DNA from: an uncultured Caryophanales bacterium | GTDB lineage: Bacteria; Bacillota_I; Bacilli_A; RFN20; CAG-826 | DNA: 13,373 bases | Assembly: GCA_947303105.1 (NCBI GenBank) | Contig: CAMYXQ010000013.1 | Span: 1-13,373 of the forward strand | Reading direction: 5' to 3' | Shown here: one piece after another, positions 8,276-13,373 of the stretch | Numbering within the stretch: the first letter of the stretch is position 1 | Layout of the letters: the number at the start of each line of letters is the position of its first letter | Program-made: the position numbers and the translations under genes | Notes under the pieces: generated by a model | The model's database searches: none | Told to the model about the DNA's origin: nothing | Seen by the model: only the letters and a program-made list of their open reading frames with translations

Positions 8276-8995
8276 TCACTCCTTTGCAATCGTGCTGCCA
8301 AGATCCTCGCCTTGGATGACGCGGATCATATCTTCCGGTGTCTGCATATTGAACACCCGAATTTCGATATTGGTGTCTTCGAGCATCGTCACCGCGGTCA
8401 GATCCATGACCCCGAGCTTTTGCTCGACGAGCTGATGGAAGGTCAGGTGACGGATGAGTTTGGCGTTCTTATTGACGCGCGGATCGGAGTCGTAGACTCC
8501 CTCCACCGAGTTCTTGCCCATGAGGATCGCCTCGGCGCCGACTTCGCGGGCTCTGAGCGTCGCGGTCGTGTCCGTCGTGAAGAAGGGATTCCCGGTGCCG
8601 CCGGCAAAGATGACCACCCGATGCTTATCGAGGTGATGGATCGCTTTGCGGCGGATGTAAGGTTCGCAAACCTGCGGGACGTTGATCGAGCTCATAACGC
8701 GGGTCTGAAGGCCTTTTTCTTCGAAAGCGCTCTGCAAGGCCAAGGCATTGATGATCGTGCCGAGCATGCCCATATAATCGCCGGTCGCCGGCTCGATGCC
8801 GATCGTTTCAGCTAAGCGTCCGCGCCAGATGTTCCCGGCGCCGACGACGACGCCGATTTTGACGCCAAGGTCGCTGACCTTGCGGACGGCTTCGGCAACG
8901 GTGTTCAAAGCCTCTTCGCTTAAGATGGTCGCGTCGGCCCGGTCAGCGAGGGCTTCGCCGCTGATTTTGATGATTACTTTGCTGTATTTGTTCAT
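8276..8995 (-). CDS. pyrH: Uridylate kinase (UMP kinase)
   Basis: PyrH phosphorylates UMP to UDP with ATP, a hexameric amino-acid-kinase-fold enzyme of pyrimidine synthesis. The 239-residue product has KISGEAL (10-16), VVVGAGNIWRGR (49-60), TGDYMGMLGT (71-80), EPYIRRKAIHHL (111-122), AGGTGNPFFTTDTTATLRA (131-149) and GVYDSDPR (166-173), all family hallmarks. The glycine loop reads GAGN, whereas GGGN is usual. I chose the ATG at 8995 because it gives the normal family N-terminus (MNKYSKVIIKISGEAL). A longer in-frame ORF from the ATG at 9043 would have to encode the tsf terminator as protein, so it is rejected. No SD sequence precedes 8995; a TATAAT box ends 10 nt before the ATG, so a leaderless transcript is possible. 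The SD for frr overlaps its stop codon. Confidence 0.96.
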   Translation of the reverse strand: MNKYSKVIIKISGEALADRADATILSEEALNTVAEAVRKVSDLGVKIGVVVGAGNIWRGRLAETIGIEPATGDYMGMLGTIINALALQSAFEEKGLQTRVMSSINVPQVCEPYIRRKAIHHLDKHRVVIFAGGTGNPFFTTDTTATLRAREVGAEAILMGKNSVEGVYDSDPRVNKNAKLIRHLTFHQLVEQKLGVMDLTAVTMLEDTNIEIRVFNMQTPEDMIRVIQGEDLGSTIAKE

Positions 8996-9005
8996 AGTCG
9001 TATCT

Positions 9006-9011
9006 ATTATA
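9006..9011 (-). promoter_or_regulatory. Consensus -10 box just upstream of pyrH
   Basis: A perfect TATAAT lies directly after the tsf terminator T run. With usual spacing transcription would start near 8999-8998, only 3-4 nt before the pyrH ATG at 8995, which lacks an SD sequence. No -35 resemblance is visible: the 15-18-nt spacings fall in the terminator hairpin (GCACCA at 17 nt), and the extended -10 TGn motif is absent. The promoter is therefore plausible from position and consensus, not proven. Confidence 0.5.
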
Positions 9012-9036
9012 CAAAAAACGCACCGAAATGGTGCGT
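9012..9036 (-). terminator. Intrinsic terminator after tsf
   Basis: The perfect 7-bp stem ACGCACC/GGTGCGT with loop ATTTC (9036-9018) is followed on the minus strand by a T run (9018-9013). It starts 6 nt after the tsf stop and would end the rpsB-tsf transcript. It is immediately followed by the TATAAT box of pyrH. Confidence 0.88.
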
Positions 9037-9042
9037 CTTTCA

Positions 9043-9891
9043 TTACTCTTCGCTGGACTTGACGATGCCCTCGCCCACTTGATAGCGGACGAAGCGGACA
9101 ACGCTTAAGCCCTTCTCACTGAGGAACTGACCAACGGTCTTGGTCGGATCGATGAGATACTGCTGGAGAGCCAAGCAGCTCTGGGAGAGGACTTTGTCGA
9201 CTTTGCGTTCGACGATCTGCGCCTTGACGGCATCCGGCTTGTTAGCAAGCTTCGGATCATCGCGGACTTCGACTTCGGCGATGGCTTTTTCACGGGCGCG
9301 ATCGGCGGCCGGGACATCGGCGAGGTTGATGTAGAGCGGAGCATTGGCGGCGATGTGCATCGCGAGCGGCTTGCTGAACTCTTCGCTTTCCTTGTTGAGG
9401 ACGGCGAGGACGGTGATCTTGCCGTTCATGTGGCTGTAAGTGACGAAGGACTGGCCTTCTTCCTTATGGACGATCTCAAAGCGGCGAAGCTCTAGCTTCT
9501 CGCCACAGGCGAGAGCGCAGTCGTTGAAGTCTTGCTCGGTGAGGGCTCTGGCTTCTTCGAGAGAGGCCGGCTTGTTCTCAAGGAGTTTGTCGGTGACGAC
9601 CTTGGAAAGGTTCTGGAATTTGTCGCTGGCGGAAACGAAGTCGGTTTCGCAGTTGACTTCGACGATGACGCCGGTTCCGCACTTGTCGCAGAACTTGGCG
9701 CTCGTGAGGCCTTCGGCCGCTGTGCGGCCGGCGCGCTTCGCTTGCTTGGCGATGCCTTTTTCGCGAAGGAGGTCCAACGCAGCTTCGATGTCCCAATCCT
9801 TCTCTTCAAGGGCGTGTTTGCAATCCATCATGCCGGCTCCGGTTCTTTCGCGGAGGGCTTTGATGAGTTCAATCTGATTCTTCTCAGCCAT
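9043..9891 (-). CDS. tsf: Elongation factor Ts
   Basis: EF-Ts is the guanine-nucleotide exchange factor that regenerates EF-Tu-GTP. The 282-residue protein shows the N-terminal UBA-like domain with LRERTGAGMMDCKHAL (13-28), LLREKGIAKQAKR (41-53), and the EF-Tu-contacting TDFV in NCETDFVSASDKF (80-92). Later come LRRFEIV and the C-terminal VRYQVGEG, as in other bacteria. It shares one base with the rpsB stop (TAATG). A strong GGAGG lies 7 nt upstream of the ATG inside the end of rpsB, so the two are co-translated. A perfect intrinsic terminator follows the stop. Unusual are extra cysteines around the core: C68 and C71 in FCDKCG, C81, and C125 and C129 in CALAC, where the Bacillus protein has other residues. 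Confidence 0.97.
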   Translation of the reverse strand: MAEKNQIELIKALRERTGAGMMDCKHALEEKDWDIEAALDLLREKGIAKQAKRAGRTAAEGLTSAKFCDKCGTGVIVEVNCETDFVSASDKFQNLSKVVTDKLLENKPASLEEARALTEQDFNDCALACGEKLELRRFEIVHKEEGQSFVTYSHMNGKITVLAVLNKESEEFSKPLAMHIAANAPLYINLADVPAADRAREKAIAEVEVRDDPKLANKPDAVKAQIVERKVDKVLSQSCLALQQYLIDPTKTVGQFLSEKGLSVVRFVRYQVGEGIVKSSEE

Positions 9892-10928
9892 TATTTGGCC
9901 TCCTCAGTCTTGGTTTCTTCTTCGGCCGGTTTCTCGGCTTCTTCTTCCTTCGGTTCGGCGGCTTCTTTGGCGGCCTGCTCTTTGGCGGCTTTCATCGCGG
10001 CATAGCGGGCGGCTTTCTCAGCCTGGATGCGAGCATAGCGTTCTTCGCGCTCCTTGCGGGCGGCGCGGATCGCGGCGCGACGCTGCTCATTGATCATGTC
10101 GGCGTTGCGGATCGCATCTTTCATCGTCGCTTCTTCGCCTTCATCAGGGACATAAGCGATTTCGGTGATGCCACCCTTGGCTTCGACGATGGCGTCGGTC
10201 AAGACGCCGATGAGAAGTTTGATGGCGCTGGTCGCATCGTTGTTGGACGGGATCGGGAAGGTGACGCGGTCCGGATCATCGTTGGTATCGCAGATGGCGA
10301 ACACCGGGATGCGGAGAGCGGTCGCTTCTTTGACGGCATTGTGCTCGACGGTCGGGTCGACGACGATGATGGCCTGCGGAAGGCGGCGCATCTCTTTGAT
10401 GCCTTCGAGGTTGCGGCTGAGCTTTTCAAGCTCTTTGCGAAGGATGGCGACCTCTTTCTTCGGAAGGCGATCGAAGGCGCCTTCGGCTTCCATCGTTTCG
10501 AGATCTTTGAGGCGACGGATGCGGGAAAGGATCGTGCGGAAGTTGGTGAGCGTGCCACCGAGCCAGCGATGGGAGATGTAGAAGCTGCCCGAACGGGTGG
10601 CTTCGTCGATGACGATCTGCTGGGCTTGGTTCTTGGTGCCGACCAAGAGGACCTTACCGCCGTTTTCGACGATGGTCTTCAAAGCGGCATAGGCGGCGTT
10701 GACCTGTTCGACGCTCTTGTTGAGGTCGATGATGTAAATGCCGTTGCGGGCGCCATAGATGAAGCGGCCCATTTTCGGGTTCCAACGGCGGGTTTGATGT
10801 CCGAAGTGGACACCGGCGTTCAAGAGTTTCTTGACGGTGATGATGGGGGCGGAAGGATCATGAAGGATCTCTTCCATGGTCGGTTCGGCAACTTGTTCGG
10901 CCTCGACCTTGATTTCTTCGTCACTCAT
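9891..10928 (-). CDS. rpsB: 30S ribosomal protein S2 with N- and C-terminal extensions
   Basis: S2 is a structural protein of the 30S subunit head and body junction. The core is unmistakable: LLNAGVHFGHQTRRWNPKM (35-53), GIYIIDLNK (63-71), TVENG-like region and LVGTKNQAQ (95-103), RWLGGTLTNF (121-130) and PVFAICDTNDDPD (208-220). S2 is normally about 240-260 residues; here it is 345. About 30 acidic residues precede the core, and about 90 follow it: a long basic/acidic helix (about 277-325) and then a tail rich in Glu, Lys, Ala and Pro. I chose the ATG at 10928 because GGAGGT stands 7 nt before it. A second in-frame ATG at 10943 also has a good SD (GGAGGAGG, 9 nt away) and would add five residues. 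It is the first gene after the xerC terminator and is coupled to tsf. Confidence 0.95.
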   Translation of the reverse strand: MSDEEIKVEAEQVAEPTMEEILHDPSAPIITVKKLLNAGVHFGHQTRRWNPKMGRFIYGARNGIYIIDLNKSVEQVNAAYAALKTIVENGGKVLLVGTKNQAQQIVIDEATRSGSFYISHRWLGGTLTNFRTILSRIRRLKDLETMEAEGAFDRLPKKEVAILRKELEKLSRNLEGIKEMRRLPQAIIVVDPTVEHNAVKEATALRIPVFAICDTNDDPDRVTFPIPSNNDATSAIKLLIGVLTDAIVEAKGGITEIAYVPDEGEEATMKDAIRNADMINEQRRAAIRAARKEREERYARIQAEKAARYAAMKAAKEQAAKEAAEPKEEEAEKPAEEETKTEEAK

Positions 10929-11063
10929 TTTGGTGACCTCCATTTGTTTGAGCCTCCTCCGCTTCGAACACCTGACCACCCAACCTAACCGGATGTTTGC
11001 TTCCCGTAGGCGGGAACGCGGCGGTGAATTCGCGGAGTGCGTATTAGCTCTCTTAGAGAGCCG
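10929..11063 (-). promoter_or_regulatory. Structured 5' leader of the rpsB-tsf transcript
   Basis: About 135 nt separate the predicted transcription start from rpsB and hold no convincing ORF. Two hairpins are visible: GCTCTC/GAGAGC with a TAA loop at 11047-11061, close to the presumed 5' end, and TTCCCG/CGGGAA with a 4-nt loop at 11001-11016. Ribosomal protein operons often carry leaders that bind their own product, and rpsB leaders with this role are known in other bacteria. I cannot match this one to a described family, so S2 autoregulation is inference. Confidence 0.5.
10935..10960 (-). promoter_or_regulatory. Two successive Shine-Dalgarno sites before rpsB
   Basis: On the minus strand GGAGGAGG is followed after 9 nt by an ATG at 10943, and this ATG runs directly into a second GGAGGT that lies 7 nt before the ATG at 10928. 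Both ATGs are in the rpsB frame. The second site has the better spacing and gives the protein start MSDEE, so I take it as the main start. Dual initiation is possible. Confidence 0.75.
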
Positions 11064-11069
11064 GTGAGT

Positions 11070-11098
11070 ATCATACTACGCGGGAGCGCGTTTGAAAA
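11070..11098 (-). promoter_or_regulatory. Candidate sigma-70-type promoter for rpsB-tsf
   Basis: TATGAT at 11075-11070 (5 of 6 matches to the -10 consensus) lies 17 nt after TTTTCA at 11098-11093 (4 of 6 to the -35 consensus). The site falls just downstream of the xerC terminator and about 140 nt before rpsB, where a new promoter would be expected. Transcription would start near 11063. Confidence 0.5.
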
Positions 11099-11107
11099 GC
11101 ACCACTT

Positions 11108-11132
11108 GAAAGAAAAAGCCCCGGTTGGGGCT
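11108..11132 (-). terminator. Intrinsic terminator after xerC
   Basis: The stem AGCCCC/GGGGCT closes an AACC loop at 11132-11117 and is followed on the minus strand by TTTTTCTTT. It begins 10 nt after the xerC stop and ends the trmFO-xerC transcription unit. Confidence 0.88.
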
Positions 11133-11141
11133 GAAATTCTC

Positions 11142-12056
11142 TTATTTGTCCTTTTTCTTGGCCCGAGGGAAGTAGGAATTGTACTGCTCTTTCATACTCT
11201 CGGGACTGACGTGAGTATAGACCTGGGTCGTCTGCAAAGACTCATGACCGAGCAGTTCTTGGATGATTCTTAAATCGGCGCCGCCATCTAGCAGATGGGT
11301 TGCGAAGGTGTGACGGAGTTCATGGGGATGCAAACCATAATAGATCCCCGTCTTGGCCTCCACTTCTTTGAGAATGTATTCCAAACCTCTGGTCGAAAGC
11401 GGCTCGCCGCGCGAACTGAGGAAGAAGGTGTCAGCAACCGAAGCGGTCCGATGGCGGGATAAAAGCACTGGTCTCAAATTGGCCGCATATTCTTTCATCG
11501 CCTTCGCCGCGGTGCGGGAAAACGGCACAAGTCGCTCTTTTTTGCCTTTTCCGAACACGCGAATGACCCGGTTGGCATAGTCGATTTGCCGGCCGGTGAA
11601 AGAGATGACTTCGCTGGCCCGCATGCCAGAAGCATACATGAGTTCGAGGATGGCTTGGTCGCGGACGGCGAGCTCATCTTCGCGTTCGGCGTTCTTGGCA
11701 AAGAGGGTTTCGACCTCTTCGAGACTCAATGCGGTCGGGTAACGGACCGGGTTTTTCGGCGAACGGACGAGCAAGAACGGATTGGTCGCGCAGTAGGATT
11801 GATCGACGCAGTAACGGTAGAACCCCCGCAAAGCGGACATTCTCCGCTGGCAGGAACGGGTCGTGACTCCGCGATCTAGCTCATTGGATAAGAAATCGCG
11901 AATCAACCGTTTGTCGACTTGGTCGAAAAGGACATTCCGTCCATCGAGGAAAACGAAAAACCGATCGATGTCGCGACGGTAATTGTCCACCGTCTTTCCC
12001 GAATAGCCCCGATCGAGGCGGAGATGTTCTAGAAATTCCCGTTCCGGTTTATTCAT
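11142..12056 (-). CDS. xerC: Tyrosine recombinase, XerC/XerD type
   Basis: Xer recombinases resolve chromosome dimers at dif sites during cell division. The 304-residue protein has the N-terminal SAM-like core-binding domain (about 1-90), with GYSGKTVDNYRRDI at 17-30. A catalytic domain (about 108-290) follows. All catalytic residues are present: R146 (GMRASEV), K170 or K172 in the FGKGKKER turn, H245 and R248 (HELRHTFATHLL), H271 (LLGHES) and the nucleophile Y280 (TQVYTHV). Length is normal (about 300). It overlaps trmFO by 8 nt and has GGAAGG 6 nt before its ATG. The trmFO-xerC pairing matches the Bacillus arrangement, where this gene is the XerC orthologue CodV, hence the symbol; sequence alone does not separate XerC from XerD. 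It is not an integrase of a mobile element, since no att-like repeats or phage genes flank it. Confidence 0.92.
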   Translation of the reverse strand: MNKPEREFLEHLRLDRGYSGKTVDNYRRDIDRFFVFLDGRNVLFDQVDKRLIRDFLSNELDRGVTTRSCQRRMSALRGFYRYCVDQSYCATNPFLLVRSPKNPVRYPTALSLEEVETLFAKNAEREDELAVRDQAILELMYASGMRASEVISFTGRQIDYANRVIRVFGKGKKERLVPFSRTAAKAMKEYAANLRPVLLSRHRTASVADTFFLSSRGEPLSTRGLEYILKEVEAKTGIYYGLHPHELRHTFATHLLDGGADLRIIQELLGHESLQTTQVYTHVSPESMKEQYNSYFPRAKKKDK

Positions 12057-13338
12057 GGATGTCCTTCCAATACGATTCTATCGCATGGAGGGCGATTTCG
12101 ATTGTTTTTTCGCGCGATTTCTTGCTGGAATCGGGGAAGAGGGCCCAGTTGGCGTTCATCGGTTCGAAGCGGCCGCCCACGAAATGGAACAGGTAATCGA
12201 GCAGGGCGCCGATGACGGTTTCTTTCGGCACATTTATGTGCGGTTTGCCTTCCAGACGGCGGGCGACTTCCACCGCCGCGATGATGCCGACGGCAGCCGA
12301 TTCGACATAACCTTCCACGCCAGAAAGCTGTCCTGCGATGTAAACATTAGGTGCTTTCTTAAGGGATAAGTCTTCGTTCAAAGCGTGCGGCGCATCCAAA
12401 TACGAGTTGCGATGCATTAAGCCATAACGGAGGAATTCGGCGTTCTCCAAGCCAGGGATCATCCGGAAGACACGCTTCTGTTCCCGATAAGTAAGGTTCG
12501 TTTGGAAACCGACGATGTTGTAATAATCACCCAATTTGGTGTCCTGACGGAGTTGGGCGACGGCATAGGGCTTCGGATGTTCCGGAGTACCAAGCCCAAA
12601 GGGCTTCAACATGCCGTGACGAAGGGTTTCGTGACCGCGTCCCGCCATAATTTCGACCGGTAAGCAACCTTCGAAATAATGGGTGTCGATGCTATGGATA
12701 TGGGCCCGTTCGGCATGAGTCAATTCGATGATGAATCGATCGTATTCTTCTTTGGTGAAGGGGCAGTTCAAATAGGCATCATCCCCTTGGTCGAAACGGC
12801 TTTTCGCATAGACTTTAGTGAAGTCGAGACTGTCCTTGGCGATGATCGGCGCGGAGGCATCAAAGAAGGATAAATTGGTGCCGCCGGAAAGTTCCAAAAG
12901 ACGGTCATAGAGAGCGCCATCAGTAAGCGGTCCGGTCGCCAAAATGCATAAATCCTCGCCAAAGTCGGTTTTTTCTTCGCGAATCAGATGGAAATTCGGA
13001 AAAGTGAGCAGGCGATCGGTCATCGTTTTGGCGAACAAATCGCGGTCGACGGTCAAGGCGTTCCCACCGGGAATCGCGGCCTTGTCGGCGGCTTCCATCA
13101 TCAAAGAACCCATGCGCCGCATCTCTTCTTTTAGAAGTCCGCAGGCGTTGGTGAGTTGCATGCTCTTGAGGGAATTGGAACAGACGAGTTCGCCGAGGAG
13201 CGGGGTGATGTGGGCGCCGTCATCATAACTCGGACGCCGTTCGTACATCGTGACCTCGTAACCTCTCTTGCATAAGAAATAAGCGGCCTCGCTCCCGGCC
13301 AGTCCCCCGCCGATGATCGTCACCGCTTTATTTTTCAT
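12049..13338 (-). CDS. trmFO: Methylenetetrahydrofolate-tRNA (uracil-5-)-methyltransferase TrmFO
   Basis: TrmFO makes ribothymidine at position 54 of the tRNA T-loop using methylenetetrahydrofolate and FAD, in place of the SAM-dependent TrmA of other bacteria. The 429-residue protein starts with a dinucleotide-binding motif IIGGGLAGSEAA (8-19). It holds both functionally important cysteines: C53 in ELVCSNSLKS, and C225 in YFEGCLPVE, which corresponds to the second cysteine of the Bacillus enzyme. GRGHETLRHGMLKPFGL, VGFQTNL, GLMHRNSY and AGQLSGVEGYVESAA follow in the family order. Length is normal (about 435 in Bacillus). The ATG overlaps the 3' end of an upstream frame, with a loosely spaced AGAAGGG about 11 nt upstream. 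It overlaps xerC downstream, consistent with one transcript. Confidence 0.97.
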   Translation of the reverse strand: MKNKAVTIIGGGLAGSEAAYFLCKRGYEVTMYERRPSYDDGAHITPLLGELVCSNSLKSMQLTNACGLLKEEMRRMGSLMMEAADKAAIPGGNALTVDRDLFAKTMTDRLLTFPNFHLIREEKTDFGEDLCILATGPLTDGALYDRLLELSGGTNLSFFDASAPIIAKDSLDFTKVYAKSRFDQGDDAYLNCPFTKEEYDRFIIELTHAERAHIHSIDTHYFEGCLPVEIMAGRGHETLRHGMLKPFGLGTPEHPKPYAVAQLRQDTKLGDYYNIVGFQTNLTYREQKRVFRMIPGLENAEFLRYGLMHRNSYLDAPHALNEDLSLKKAPNVYIAGQLSGVEGYVESAAVGIIAAVEVARRLEGKPHINVPKETVIGALLDYLFHFVGGRFEPMNANWALFPDSSKKSREKTIEIALHAIESYWKDIHE

Positions 13339-13373
13339 CTTTCTTTTTTCCCTTCTCGGAAATCCACTCGACG
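13328..13373 (-). CDS. C-terminal tail of an upstream gene, truncated by window edge (possibly topA)
   Basis: A minus-strand frame open to the window edge ends with 14 residues (VEWISEKGKKKDEK) and a TAA that lies inside the first codons of trmFO, an 11-nt overlap. The lysine-rich end and the short overlap, typical of the junctions here, suggest a real gene terminus. In Bacillus and many relatives topA (DNA topoisomerase I) lies immediately upstream of trmFO, so topA is the best guess from context, but the visible residues cannot identify the product. Confidence 0.4.
   Translation of the reverse strand, partial: VEWISEKGKKKDEK

Noticed and set aside
7520..8815. A 431-codon open frame on the plus strand, opposite cdsA, frr and pyrH
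   Set aside because: It runs antisense to three confidently identified genes. Its product resembles no family I know and is rich in Asp, Arg and Phe, as expected from the complement of these codons.
8996..9043. An upstream ATG at 9043 that would extend PyrH by 16 residues
   Set aside because: The extension would be encoded by the tsf terminator hairpin and T run and is absent from the usual PyrH N-terminus, which begins at the ATG at 8995.
10944..10979. A GTG at 10979 as a longer rpsB start
   Set aside because: It has no SD sequence of its own and would read through the strong GGAGGAGG site; two better starts lie downstream.
10341..10988. A 215-codon plus-strand frame opposite rpsB and its leader
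   Set aside because: It mirrors the S2 core codons on the opposite strand and shows no family features.
11142..12056. The tyrosine recombinase as evidence for a prophage or integrative element
   Set aside because: It overlaps trmFO and has the full housekeeping Xer domain layout; no flanking repeats, tRNA target or cargo genes are visible.
1..13373. CRISPR arrays, tRNA or rRNA genes, insertion sequences, or an undescribed multi-gene system
   Set aside because: I saw no regularly spaced repeats, cloverleaf sequences, transposase genes or unexplained gene clusters. All but a 213-nt intergenic stretch and a few short gaps is accounted for by conserved housekeeping genes.

Overview
The window is a block of housekeeping genes, all read from the minus strand. 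In transcription order they are: the tail of an unidentified gene, trmFO, a xerC-type recombinase, rpsB, tsf, pyrH, frr, cdsA, dxr, rseP and polC, the last cut by the window start. A near-complete PolC-type replicase, folate-dependent TrmFO and this gene order point to a Bacillota (low-GC Gram-positive) chromosome, although the base composition here looks balanced, roughly half G+C by eye. TGA is used as a stop and tryptophan is TGG, so the code is the standard one rather than the Mycoplasma code. Acidic or charged extensions and missing neighbours suggest a streamlined Bacilli or Erysipelotrichia-like lineage; that placement is inference.

Layout, in transcription order from high to low coordinates. 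(1) 13373-11108: the 3' end of an upstream ORF overlaps trmFO, trmFO overlaps xerC by 8 nt, and a clear intrinsic terminator follows xerC. (2) 11100-9012: a candidate promoter and a roughly 135-nt leader with two hairpins precede rpsB; rpsB and tsf are coupled through a TAATG junction, and a second intrinsic terminator follows tsf. (3) 9011-1: a perfect TATAAT hexamer sits directly against the tsf terminator and only 10 nt before the pyrH ATG. From there pyrH, frr, cdsA, dxr, rseP and polC are packed with gaps of 0-3 nt or 4-nt overlaps (GTGA, ATGA), so they very probably form one translationally coupled unit running on past the window edge.

Functionally the block links translation (S2, EF-Ts, ribosome recycling factor, TrmFO tRNA methylation), pyrimidine nucleotide supply (UMP kinase), membrane lipid and isoprenoid precursors (CdsA, Dxr), intramembrane proteolysis (RseP) and chromosome replication and segregation (PolC, XerC). 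It resembles a compacted version of the Bacillus topA-trmFO-xerC ... rpsB-tsf-pyrH-frr-uppS-cdsA-dxr-rseP-proS-polC region; hslVU, codY, uppS and proS are absent from their usual places.

I found no mobile element, CRISPR array, tRNA or rRNA, no credible plus-strand gene, and no sign of an undescribed multi-gene system. The most notable points are the apparently leaderless pyrH promoter fused to a terminator, an RseP whose extracytoplasmic domain is not an obvious PDZ, the long tails on S2, and the structured rpsB leader.
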